From Aureispira sp964404215 (GTDB lineage Bacteria; Bacteroidota; Bacteroidia; Chitinophagales; Saprospiraceae): a DNA stretch of 9,335 nt. Within the stretch, counting starts at the first letter, position 1. Every line of letters begins with the position of its first letter. A program made the translations under genes and the position numbers. This document shows positions 1 to 7,330 of the stretch, piece after piece. A model generated the notes under the pieces. It had not been told where the DNA came from. It did not search any database and saw only the letters and a program-made list of their open reading frames with translations. The stretch lies in the NCBI GenBank assembly GCA_964404215.1, contig CAYOJF010000161.1:1-9335 (forward strand), written 5' to 3'.

Positions 1-1917
1 ATGAATATAGAACAACTACTCAAAGACAATGTCATTCAAGCCATTCAGACTTTGTATGATACAACCATAAACGAAAAACAAGTTCAACTGAAGCAAATCC
101 CAAAGGAAGTGGAAGGAGACTATAGTATTATTACTTTTCCTTTTGCGAAGCAGTTGGGCAAAAATCCCAATGAAATTGCAGCAGCTTTAGCGACACAGTT
201 GTTGGCACAAATGAATGTCCTGGCAGAGGCGAAGGCAATCAAAGGATTTTGTAATTTGAGTATAGGAGATGCTTACTGGACAGATTTTGTAGGTGAAGTC
301 TTAGGAAATACGACTTATGGACATCAGCCTAGCAATGGCAAAACAGTGGTGATAGAATATTCTTCTCCAAATACCAATAAACCACTCCACTTAGGACATA
401 TTAGAAATAACCTTTTGGGATATGGTACAGCTCAAGTACTGGCAGCAGCAGGCTATGAGGTCAAAAAAGTACAGATTGTCAATGATAGAGGTGTTCATAT
501 TTGTAAATCAATGCTAGCTTGGCAAAAGTGGGGGAATGGGGAAACTCCAACCTCTACTGATATTAAAGGCGACCATTTGGTTGGGAAATATTATGTGTTA
601 TTTGAAAAACATTTTCAAGTAGAATATAAGGCTTGGCAAACAAGTGAGCCAGCTCAACAGCATTTGGGAGAGTGGTTAGACAATGAAAAGGTAGTTGCCA
701 GAGTAGTAAAGGGATTAGAAAAGAAAGGAAAACCAGCTGATACAGATGCTTTAGGCATTTATTTCTTCAAAGAAGTATTCAAAAACAAATATTTCAATCA
801 ATATAGTGGGCTAGGATTGGCAACCAAAGCCATGCTACAACAGTGGGAGAGTGGGGATGAAGCAGTACGCACCCTATGGCAGACAATGAACGGCTGGGTT
901 TATGCTGGTTTTGAGGCGAGTTACAAACGTTTGGGAGTGGATTTTGATAAGCTGTATTATGAATCAGAAACTTACTTGACTGGAAGACAAATCGTATTGG
1001 ACAATCTAGCAAAAGAGGATTCTATTTTCTTCAAAAAAGAAGATGGTTCTGTTTGGATAGACTTAACTAAATCTAAGCTAGATGAAAAAGTAGTCCTCAG
1101 AAGTGATGGTACTTCGATGTATATTACTCAAGATATAGGAACGGCAACTTTGCGGTTTGCTGATTTCGGAATGGATAGCATGGTATATGTCGTAGCCAAT
1201 GAACAAGATTATCACTTCAAGGTACTGTTTAAAATTCTAGAAAAACTAGGACATAGTTATGCTAAAGATTGCCATCACCTATCTTACGGAATGGTCAATT
1301 TGACTTCTGGTAGAATGAAATCGAGAGAAGGAACGGTAGTAGATGCGGATGATCTGATGGACAAGTTGGTGGCGAGTGTACAGCATGAGTCAGAGAGTAG
1401 AGAAACATTGGCAGGATTGCCAGTAGAAGAACAACGTCAGACTTGGGAACAGGTAGCTTTAGGAGCATTGAAATTTTACATTCTGAAGGTAGAACCTAAG
1501 AAAAGTATGACTTTTGACCCTAAACAGTCGATAGAACTACAAGGTCAAACAGGGCCTTATATTCAGAATGCTCATGTGCGTACGCAGTCCGTACAGCGTA
1601 TGGTGGCGAATAAAGGCATTGAATTGACGGATTATACCAATTATCAATTAGAAGAAGTAGAAAGAGATATTTTGATTTTGGTACATGAACTGCCAAATAT
1701 CGTTTTGAAAGCAGCCAAGACCTACAACCCAGCAGAAATAGCGAATTATTTATATGATTTGGCGAAAGCTTACCATAAATTTTGGAATGATGTCAAGATA
1801 TTAGATGAAAATAACCTTTCAGCGACTTCTTTCCGTTTAGATATGAGTAAGGCTGTTGCTCAAGTATTGCGTACAGCAGGTGCTTTGATTGGGATGCAAA
1901 TGCCCAATAGAATGTAA
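1..1917 (+). CDS. argS: Arginyl-tRNA synthetase (class I)
   Basis: This cytoplasmic enzyme charges tRNA-Arg with arginine using ATP. The 638-residue protein has the class I architecture. An N-terminal Add-1-like tRNA-binding domain spans about residues 1-110. The Rossmann catalytic core carries the HIGH signature as HLGH (130-133, in SSPNTNKPLHLGHIRNN), and the KMSKS loop appears as MKSREG (439-444). The C-terminal DALR anticodon-binding domain starts near the GPYIQNAHVR segment (518-527) and runs to the end. It is longer than most ArgS (usually about 550-600). From memory of Bacteroides ArgS, the extra length lies around residues 210-272, a Lys/Glu-rich stretch just before the conserved WESGDE...NGWVYAGF region. 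The first base of the window is the A of the ATG, so promoter and leader cannot be seen, but MNIEQLLKDNV is a normal ArgS beginning and I take the gene as complete. A terminator follows directly, so it probably ends its transcription unit. Confidence 0.98.
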   Translation: MNIEQLLKDNVIQAIQTLYDTTINEKQVQLKQIPKEVEGDYSIITFPFAKQLGKNPNEIAAALATQLLAQMNVLAEAKAIKGFCNLSIGDAYWTDFVGEVLGNTTYGHQPSNGKTVVIEYSSPNTNKPLHLGHIRNNLLGYGTAQVLAAAGYEVKKVQIVNDRGVHICKSMLAWQKWGNGETPTSTDIKGDHLVGKYYVLFEKHFQVEYKAWQTSEPAQQHLGEWLDNEKVVARVVKGLEKKGKPADTDALGIYFFKEVFKNKYFNQYSGLGLATKAMLQQWESGDEAVRTLWQTMNGWVYAGFEASYKRLGVDFDKLYYESETYLTGRQIVLDNLAKEDSIFFKKEDGSVWIDLTKSKLDEKVVLRSDGTSMYITQDIGTATLRFADFGMDSMVYVVANEQDYHFKVLFKILEKLGHSYAKDCHHLSYGMVNLTSGRMKSREGTVVDADDLMDKLVASVQHESESRETLAGLPVEEQRQTWEQVALGALKFYILKVEPKKSMTFDPKQSIELQGQTGPYIQNAHVRTQSVQRMVANKGIELTDYTNYQLEEVERDILILVHELPNIVLKAAKTYNPAEIANYLYDLAKAYHKFWNDVKILDENNLSATSFRLDMSKAVAQVLRTAGALIGMQMPNRM

Positions 1918-1943
1918 AAATATAGATCTAAAGATATATAATC

Positions 1944-1984
1944 AAGGCTATCTAATAAGGTTATTAGATAGCCTTAGTTTTTTT
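1944..1984 (+). terminator. Rho-independent terminator of argS
   Basis: A perfect 14-bp stem (1944-1957 with 1962-1975) with a 4-base loop (aggt) is followed after two bases by seven T (1978-1984). It begins 26 bp after the argS stop codon, as expected for the end of that transcript. On the opposite strand the hairpin is followed by mixed AT sequence and no clean T run, so rightward termination is the better supported role. Confidence 0.9.
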
Positions 1985-2000
1985 AGAAAAGAGGAGTATT

Positions 2001-2020
2001 TAGGGATATTCAGAAGTAGA
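2001..2020 (+). repeat. Left terminal inverted repeat of the putative element
   Basis: The left copy and the reverse complement of 2623-2642 share the consensus TAGGGATATTCAGRAGTARA, differing only at the two R positions. Similarity stops sharply inward of this block, as expected for transposon ends and unlike a long hairpin stem. Confidence 0.65.
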
Positions 2021-2088
2021 TTTTTGAACTATTTTTAATAGAAATGAAAATATAAATACTTGGTTGACATGGAGTTGTAAAAAAAATG

Positions 2089-2261
2089 ACGTGAGCTAAG
2101 GATTATAAAATAACATAAGGCATTGATTTACAAATAATATCAAACGTCACTTTTGCTTGAAAGTGGAAATAACTTTAGGAGCAAAGCACTTCAAAAGTGC
2201 TTTGCTCCTCACTTTATCGCTTTGCTATTGATAATCAAGGCGTTTAATCCTTAGTTCACGT
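2089..2261. repeat. Nested palindromic unit with 17-bp inverted ends
   Basis: The ends 2089-2105 (ACGTGAGCTAAGGATTA) and 2245-2261 are inverted copies matching at 16 of 17 positions; the single difference is still a G-U pair in RNA. Inward of the ends the arms keep weaker similarity (TTGATT..CAA blocks on both sides). The centre holds a perfect 14-bp hairpin (2178-2208). Smaller arms CACTTT/AAAGTG (2148-2153, 2160-2165, 2210-2215) offer alternative pairings. It may be a second MITE inserted in the larger element, or simply the element's structured core. No target duplication is visible. Confidence 0.45.
2178..2208. repeat. Perfect 14-bp hairpin in the centre of the palindromic unit
   Basis: GGAGCAAAGCACTT (2178-2191) pairs perfectly with 2195-2208 across a 3-base loop. 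No T run follows on either side, so it does not look like an intrinsic terminator. It is GC-richer than its surroundings. Confidence 0.6.
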
Positions 2262-2301
2262 AAGAAACAAGGAGTTGGTGATAATTTTATTATTTAAATA
2301 A

Positions 2302-2347
2302 AACACACCCCGCTTTTAGCCATTTTAGTCTAAAAACGGGGTGTTTT
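2302..2347 (-). terminator. Terminator-like hairpin, likely serving leftward dnaG transcripts
   Basis: The arms 2305-2319 and 2330-2344 pair over 15 positions with a CCCCG/CGGGG core and a 10-base loop. The one irregular position (2313/2336) is C-A on the plus strand but a G-U wobble on the minus strand, favouring leftward RNA. A-rich and T-rich flanks (aaaa before, tttta after) give a T-rich tail in both directions, so it could be bidirectional. It lies about 300 bp beyond the dnaG stop, inside the putative mobile element, and is the first hairpin with a T-rich tail that leftward transcripts from dnaG would meet. Confidence 0.5.
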
Positions 2348-2410
2348 ATCTGGAGAATACTCTCAAAACAAATTCATACAGCTATTTTGGGCATGTTGAA
2401 GGCTAGGAAA

Positions 2411-2554
2411 TACAATCCGTTGATGAGGTAGAAAAATTTCAATGGGCAACGTTTTTGAAGCGTGAAAAAGATAGCTAAGAGGCTATAGGTGCTATTTTTT
2501 ATCAATAGTTTATGCTAAAAATTCCATTGAAATCTGCCTTGAAATGTGATTGTA
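2411..2554. repeat. Imperfect long palindrome
   Basis: Two blocks occur in the same order in inverted orientation: TACAATC (2411-2417 with 2548-2554) and ATTTCAATGG (2436-2445 with 2524-2533). They are separated by unpaired stretches of 18 and 14 bases. The region could fold into one large interrupted hairpin. I see no gene in it. Confidence 0.35.
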
Positions 2555-2622
2555 TCTAGTCGTAAACTTAGCCCTAGATTTTGCTTCTTTCATCAATGGA
2601 AAGAAGAATAACAATAATTTGT

Positions 2623-2642
2623 TTTACTCCTGAATATCCCTA
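2623..2642 (-). repeat. Right terminal inverted repeat of the putative element
   Basis: This is the reverse-complement partner of 2001-2020 (18 of 20 identical). Its outer edge lies one base beyond the dnaG stop codon (TAA at 2646-2644, minus strand), so the element abuts the dnaG reading frame without breaking it. Confidence 0.65.
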
Positions 2643-2643
2643 T

Positions 2644-4716
2644 TTATCTTAGTACAACAGTATGTAACTGTTCGGCAAGTTCTGTCCGTAGTGCTACAAG
2701 TTGTTGATGAACTTTGAGTAGAATAATAATATCCTCATAGGATTCCTTATTGCTTTGAGCGGCTTTCAATTCGCTTTGGTTTTTATCAATTAATTTTTCT
2801 ACTTTTTTGAGTTTGAAACGAAGAATACCACTTTTGGCATCTGCCACGTGATTAAGTTCAGGCATTTTTTGTGAATTGAGATAGACATTCATTTTTTCCC
2901 ATCCATCAGAATAAGAATGCTCCGCTAAGGTAGCCACTAAATCTACTGCAAATTTAGAAATGGTAGGATCTGCATGAGCGGTAAAAAAACTAGTAGGAGT
3001 CTCTTTATTGGCTTTTAGCCGTTCGAGATATTCTGTCACGATCTTAGTACAGATTGGATCGTTGAATTCCGAAAGAAAGTCAATCATTTCCATATCCAAA
3101 AATAAAAACTCGGCAACACTACTCTCTTCATCAATAGGGCGATCTCCAAAGTTGACTAGAATACGGGTGATATCAATCTCTTGATATTCTTTGTTTGTTC
3201 GTGTTGATTGTGTTTGAGAAGTAGCTTGTTGAGCAAAATCTTCTGCTGTCATTCCATCATTTGGTGGTGGCAGATCGCTATCTTCCATTGGCATACCATC
3301 ATAAGGATCGAATGGAATATCTTGACCATATTCTGATGGAGGTGGAGGACTTGGTTGATTATTGGTGTAATTCTTAGTAGAATTACGATTGTTATCGTAT
3401 CGTTTTTGCTTTTCGAATTCCTGAATTTGCTTCTTGAGTTGTTTGTTAAGTTCTTGCAAGAGCAATTGTTCGCTCATTTCCATACGAGCCGCACAGGATT
3501 TGACATAAAGAGAGCGTTTGATAGCATCTGGTACTTTGGCAATAGATTGAACAATATCTTTAATCAAGCCTGCCTTTTTGATGGGATCACCAGAGGTTTC
3601 CTCTAGTAGCAAGTTGGTTTTGAATAAGATAAAATCATGTGCTTCTTCTTTGATATATTCTTTGAAGGCAGTAGCACCTAGCTGTTGCAAATAAGAATCA
3701 GGATCTTCGCCTTGGGGAAGTTGGACTACCTTAACATTCATATCTTGAGCAATCACCAAATCCAACCCACGTAGGGCGGCTTTGATACCTGCGGCATCTC
3801 CATCATAAAGAATGGTCATATTGGGCGTATAGCGTTTGACCAATTGAATCTGTTCCACTGTAAGGGAAGTACCAGAGGAGGCTACAATATTCTCAATACC
3901 TGCTTGATGAAGCGAAATAACATCTGTATAGCCCTCAACCATGTAGCATTCATCTTGTTTGACCATTGCTTTACGAGCAAAGTAGACCCCATAGAGCGAT
4001 TTTCGCTTATTGTAAATGTCAGACTCAGGGGTATTAAGATACTTAGGAGCTTTTTTATTTTGGGTCAAAATCCGTCCACCAAAACCAATCGTTTTACCCG
4101 ATACATTATGAATCGGAAACATGACTCGGTTACGGAAAAAGTCACGATCGTTTTTAGTCAATCCAGCTTTATTGAGTGTTTCAGTGTCATATCCTTGACC
4201 TCTAGCCGATTGGAGCATATCATTGGCACCACCATTGGCGAAGCCTAAGCCAAATTTCTGAATGATTTCTTCTCTAAAACCTCTTTTTTTGAAGTAACTC
4301 AACCCTACACTCTTGCCATAGTCTGTCTCAAAAAGTTGTTTCTGAAAGTATTCTTTGGCAAATTGATTGACGAGATAAAGACTGTCGGCTAATTTTATTT
4401 CTGCTTTTTCTTCAGGAGTGAGCTCGTTTTCTTCTATTTCAATTCCATATTTCTGAGCGGCATAGCGTAATGCTTCAGGGTAGGAGAGTTGTTCGTGCTC
4501 CATGATGAAATTAATGGGGTTTCCCCCAGCTCCACAACCAAAACACTTGTAAATATTTTTGGCAGGTGAAACAGTAAAAGAAGGGGTCTTTTCATTATGA
4601 AAAGGACAACGACCAATGTAGTTGACACCACGTCTAGTCAGCTTAACGAAATCACTAACAATGTCTTCAACTTTAACAGTCTCAAAGATAGTTTGGATTG
4701 TTTTTTGCTTTATCAT
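2644..4716 (-). CDS. dnaG: DNA primase
   Basis: DnaG makes the RNA primers for replication, working at the fork with the DnaB helicase. The 690-residue protein has the standard order of domains. The N-terminal CHC2 zinc-binding domain has ligands C37, H40, C58 and C61 (CPFH...CFGCG). The RNA polymerase core includes FGGR (212-215) and KYLNTPES (225-232). The TOPRIM fold has the catalytic glutamate E261 in VEGYTD and the metal-binding D305/D307 in YDGDAAG. A Gln/Asn/Pro/Ser-rich low-complexity linker (about 440-512) precedes the C-terminal helicase-interaction region (about 512-690). The protein is somewhat longer than typical DnaG (about 580-660), the excess being this linker. The ATG at 4716 gives the expected MIKQKTIQTIFETVKVEDIVSDFV start; no Shine-Dalgarno is seen. 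The TAA stop (2646-2644) directly abuts the end of a putative mobile element. Upstream is mutL in the same direction, 237 bp away, so separate transcription is likely. Confidence 0.98.
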   Translation of the reverse strand: MIKQKTIQTIFETVKVEDIVSDFVKLTRRGVNYIGRCPFHNEKTPSFTVSPAKNIYKCFGCGAGGNPINFIMEHEQLSYPEALRYAAQKYGIEIEENELTPEEKAEIKLADSLYLVNQFAKEYFQKQLFETDYGKSVGLSYFKKRGFREEIIQKFGLGFANGGANDMLQSARGQGYDTETLNKAGLTKNDRDFFRNRVMFPIHNVSGKTIGFGGRILTQNKKAPKYLNTPESDIYNKRKSLYGVYFARKAMVKQDECYMVEGYTDVISLHQAGIENIVASSGTSLTVEQIQLVKRYTPNMTILYDGDAAGIKAALRGLDLVIAQDMNVKVVQLPQGEDPDSYLQQLGATAFKEYIKEEAHDFILFKTNLLLEETSGDPIKKAGLIKDIVQSIAKVPDAIKRSLYVKSCAARMEMSEQLLLQELNKQLKKQIQEFEKQKRYDNNRNSTKNYTNNQPSPPPPSEYGQDIPFDPYDGMPMEDSDLPPPNDGMTAEDFAQQATSQTQSTRTNKEYQEIDITRILVNFGDRPIDEESSVAEFLFLDMEMIDFLSEFNDPICTKIVTEYLERLKANKETPTSFFTAHADPTISKFAVDLVATLAEHSYSDGWEKMNVYLNSQKMPELNHVADAKSGILRFKLKKVEKLIDKNQSELKAAQSNKESYEDIIILLKVHQQLVALRTELAEQLHTVVLR

Positions 4717-4888
4717 ATTGTGTTATAGCGTTTTAGCTTCAAATTCTTAAAAGAAAGACTAGAATGTTATTAAAATCTCAAAAAAGGTCATTTTTTAGTC
4801 AGTTGACAAGCCAAAAATCACCTTGGCATAGAACTTGACCTATAGAGAAGTATAAAAAAGGTTTTAATTGGGTGTTCTTATAGTGTGG

Positions 4889-4925
4889 GTCTCGCTTCTG
4901 TTTATTCAGAGGCGGGACTTTTTTT
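4889..4925 (+). terminator. Rightward intrinsic terminator between mutL and dnaG
   Basis: A 12-bp stem (4889-4900 with 4907-4918) encloses a 6-base loop and is followed at once by seven T (4919-4925). In plus-strand RNA all twelve positions pair, two as G-U. On the minus strand those two become A-C mismatches and no T run follows. The structure therefore fits a rightward transcript, although both neighbouring genes run leftward. Confidence 0.75.
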
Positions 4926-4953
4926 ATGAACAAATAATCGGACTTTGATAGCT

Positions 4954-6885
4954 CTATTGGAAGCGTTTGGTGATTTCATCCAATTCTACTGTAATAAAGG
5001 TTCTTTTTCCATTTGGAGCACGAAAAGGAACAGAACAGCCAAATAGCTCATCTACTAATTGTTGCATTTCGGTGCTGTCTAGCCATTTTCCTCGTTTGAT
5101 AGCCGCCTGATAGGCAAGTGAACGAGCGATACTCTCTTGTATTTCTAGTTTGAGTTCTATGTTCTGTTGAAATTGCTCTAATAGAGACTGAATCAATTCA
5201 TTGGAATCTACTTGATTAAATTCAGCAGGTAGACCATGTACAACAAAGGTATTGGCTCCAAATTCTTTAATATCTAACCCTAAGTTATTGAGTTGGGGGA
5301 GCATAGACTGCAATATGGAAGCAGAAGCTGTAGCGAGTTCTATTGTTTGTGGAAATAGCAATTTCTGAGTGGTCGCATTTTGATTTTCTATTAGTGTCAA
5401 ATAATGCTCATACAATATACGTTGATGGGCAGCATTTTGATCAATCAGTAGGAACCCAGACTTAATTGGACTGACAATGTATTGTGAGTGTAGTTGATAA
5501 AGCTGTTTGGACACTTGTGGGTTGGCTTCAGTATTGGCAGAAGCCATACTCGAAAAGGTCTGATCTTCGTTCTGGATTTCTTCTGTAGTCTGTTCTAGAT
5601 TAGGGGTAGAATTAGCGGCAGAGCTAAAAAGATTGTTTTCTTCTTCCTCTTCTTGTTGTTCTTCTCCTTGTTGCTGAGCATGTTTTTCTATCTGCTCATA
5701 GAGCTTTTCCCAATTATCAATGTTGGATTGTTGCTGGGTTGTTTTTTCGGGTTTGGTATACTGATAGTTACTATTATTAGCTTTGCTGCTAAATGTAGTA
5801 TGGTTGTCCAGATCTATTGTTTCGTTAGAAGTATCCAATTGGTGAAGCTGACTAGTAATACTGGTCTCAGTATCAAAATCTAAGGTAGGGGTAACACTGT
5901 GTTGTGCCAGTGCATGGCGAGCAGTAACCCGTAAGTAGTTGTACACTAAGCGTTCATCTTCAAACTTGATTTCTTGCTTGGTTGGGTGAACATTTACATC
6001 AATTTTGGCAGGGTCTATTTCAAAGAAAATAACATAAAGAGGATACTTTTTAGTGGGGAGCAATTCTTCGTAGGCATTCATGACGGCATGGTTGAGATAA
6101 CCACTTTTGATAAAACGATTGTTGACAAAGAAAAACTGCTCTCCTCTTGTTTTTTTAGCTTCGTCAGGTTTGCCAATATAGCCTTTGATCTTAATGATGT
6201 CAGTATCTTCTTGTATAGGGATTAGTGTTTTGTTGACCTTGTTGCCCAACACTCCTACTATTCGCTGACGAAGATTACCTTTGGGCAAATGATACAGCTT
6301 ATCATTGTTATGATATAACGAAAAGAAAATATCAGGATGAGCTAATGCTACATGTTGAAACTCATCAATGATGTGTTTCATTTCTACTGGATTTGATTTT
6401 AAGAAATTTCGCCTAGCAGGAACATTAAAAAATAGGTTTTTGACAGAGATAGAAGTTCCGCCTGCTGCTTGGCAGGGCTCTTGAGTTTTTATCTTAGAGC
6501 CTTCGATCAAGATCAAATTACCTAATTCTTCTTGATGCTTCTTGGTTTTCATTTCTATCTGAGCAACCGCAGCAATAGAAGCCATTGCTTCGCCTCTAAA
6601 TCCTTTGGTACGAATCGTAAATAAATCTGCTGTGCTACGAATCTTGGAGGTGGCATGACGCTCAAAACACATCCGTGCATCGGTTTCGGACATACCAATT
6701 CCATCATCTACTACTTGTATGAGTGTTTTGCCAGCATCTTTGATAATCAAGCGTATATTTTGACTACCAGCATCAATCGAATTTTCTAATAATTCTTTGA
6801 CAATAGAAGCAGGACGTTGAACCACTTCTCCAGCAGCAATTTGATTGGCTAAATGGTCGGGGAGTAGTTGTATGATATCAGACAT
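4954..6885 (-). CDS. mutL: DNA mismatch repair protein MutL
   Basis: MutL is the ATP-dependent linker between MutS mismatch recognition and strand removal. The 643-residue protein starts with a GHKL ATPase domain: QIAAGEVVQRPASIVKELLE with catalytic-base candidate E31 and N35, DDGIGM (60-65), GFRGEA (95-100), and GGTSISVKNLFFNVPARR (142-159). The transducer domain follows to about 330, with the conserved DVNVHPTKQEIKF (296-308). A Gln/Glu/Asn/Ser-rich linker (about 335-455, including an EEEEE run) leads to the C-terminal dimerisation domain. A clamp-binding-like QKLLFP motif sits at 507-512. The endonuclease signature DQHAxxExxxxE reads DQNAAHQRILYE (482-493). The later Cys motif reads AYQAAIKRG, and the CPHGRP-like site reads APNGKR. 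Key metal ligands thus appear lost, and nicking activity is doubtful. It is probably the last gene of an operon with the two genes upstream; the gap to the nearer one is 78 bp. The ATG at 6885 gives a full N-terminus and lacks a Shine-Dalgarno. Confidence 0.98.
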   Translation of the reverse strand: MSDIIQLLPDHLANQIAAGEVVQRPASIVKELLENSIDAGSQNIRLIIKDAGKTLIQVVDDGIGMSETDARMCFERHATSKIRSTADLFTIRTKGFRGEAMASIAAVAQIEMKTKKHQEELGNLILIEGSKIKTQEPCQAAGGTSISVKNLFFNVPARRNFLKSNPVEMKHIIDEFQHVALAHPDIFFSLYHNNDKLYHLPKGNLRQRIVGVLGNKVNKTLIPIQEDTDIIKIKGYIGKPDEAKKTRGEQFFFVNNRFIKSGYLNHAVMNAYEELLPTKKYPLYVIFFEIDPAKIDVNVHPTKQEIKFEDERLVYNYLRVTARHALAQHSVTPTLDFDTETSITSQLHQLDTSNETIDLDNHTTFSSKANNSNYQYTKPEKTTQQQSNIDNWEKLYEQIEKHAQQQGEEQQEEEEENNLFSSAANSTPNLEQTTEEIQNEDQTFSSMASANTEANPQVSKQLYQLHSQYIVSPIKSGFLLIDQNAAHQRILYEHYLTLIENQNATTQKLLFPQTIELATASASILQSMLPQLNNLGLDIKEFGANTFVVHGLPAEFNQVDSNELIQSLLEQFQQNIELKLEIQESIARSLAYQAAIKRGKWLDSTEMQQLVDELFGCSVPFRAPNGKRTFITVELDEITKRFQ

Positions 6886-6963
6886 GAATAGGAATTAGTT
6901 GTTTTTTATAAAAATACACCGATTAGTTGCGTTAAAATCTTGATTAGATGCTATTAGAGCACT

Positions 6964-7323
6964 CTAATCAAAATCTTCAAATCTATCTAGTACTTCATAT
7001 TGTTCTTGTTGTTCTGGGAATAGAGCTGTCATGAGTTTGGGAAGCCATTGGTTCAATATAAAAGAGGTTAACAAAATGAGTGCTACCAAAATGATTACTA
7101 ATCGATAAAAAGGAGCGGCACCAGCAGACTTTTTCCCAACTTTAGGTTGATGTCTTAAGTGAGAAAATTCTTTTCGAATACGAGATTTAGTACCCGCACC
7201 ATCTTTATTTTCTTCTAGTCGGGTACGGATACGTTCGCTGAGTTCTTCTTTGTCTTCGTCATAGTAACGTGGCTTATAGCCAAATTCTCTTTTCTTGACT
7301 TTTAGGTTGAATATTTTGAACAT
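6964..7323 (-). CDS. Small single-span membrane protein upstream of mutL (unknown function)
   Basis: I take the ATG at 7323, giving 119 residues that begin MFKIFNLKVKKREFGYKPRYYDE. An in-frame ATG at 7377 would add 18 residues, but they lie inside the J-domain gene upstream and look unlike the rest. The chosen start sits 7 bp after that gene's stop. The N-terminal half is highly charged and contains FGYKPRYYDED (14-24). One hydrophobic segment (about 73-93, FYRLVIILVALILLTSFIL) follows, then a short acidic tail (DRFEDFD). The Lys/Arg-rich side before the segment suggests the N-terminus faces the cytoplasm. I recall that similar short proteins with a K/R-rich start and a PRYY motif sit beside mutL in other Bacteroidota, sometimes labelled riboflavin synthase subunit beta; nothing here supports that enzyme role. 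A 7-bp-armed inverted repeat (6953-6968) overlaps the TAG stop. Function is unknown. Confidence 0.75.
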   Translation of the reverse strand: MFKIFNLKVKKREFGYKPRYYDEDKEELSERIRTRLEENKDGAGTKSRIRKEFSHLRHQPKVGKKSAGAAPFYRLVIILVALILLTSFILNQWLPKLMTALFPEQQEQYEVLDRFEDFD

Positions 7324-7330
7324 ATTTTGA

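Larger units (their letters stand above)
2001..2642. mobile_element. Putative non-autonomous TIR-bounded element (MITE-like or IS remnant)
   Basis: A 642-bp segment is bounded by 20-bp inverted repeats matching at 18 of 20 positions (2001-2020 and 2623-2642). Two target duplications are possible. One is TA (2001-2002 and 2641-2642), as in IS630/Tc1-mariner elements. The other is ATTT (1998-2001 and 2642-2645), with the repeats then starting at AGGGATATTC. The interior has no ORF of useful length on either strand, but is rich in inverted repeats: 2089-2261, 2178-2208, 2302-2347 and 2411-2554. A short leftward open stretch (about 2373-2513, ending NGLYFLAFNMPKIAV) is too short and unrecognised to call. 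Removing the segment would leave argS and dnaG convergent with about 85 bp between their stops, including the argS terminator, which is a normal spacing. No transposase is encoded, so any mobility would need one in trans. Family assignment is uncertain. Confidence 0.5.

Noticed and set aside
2373..2513. Leftward 47-codon open stretch inside the putative element, possible transposase remnant
   Set aside because: It has no start codon context, stops on both sides, and a residue pattern I cannot match to any transposase; length alone is compatible with chance.
4803..4860. TTGACA-like and TATAAA-like boxes as a sigma70 promoter for the rightward transcript
   Set aside because: Spacing between any pair of candidate boxes is wrong, and Bacteroidota promoters use a different consensus.
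6953..6968. Inverted repeat with 7-bp arms as terminator or operator before mutL
   Set aside because: The two-base spacer is too tight for a hairpin loop, there is no T run, and it overlaps a stop codon; chance is likely in AT-rich sequence.
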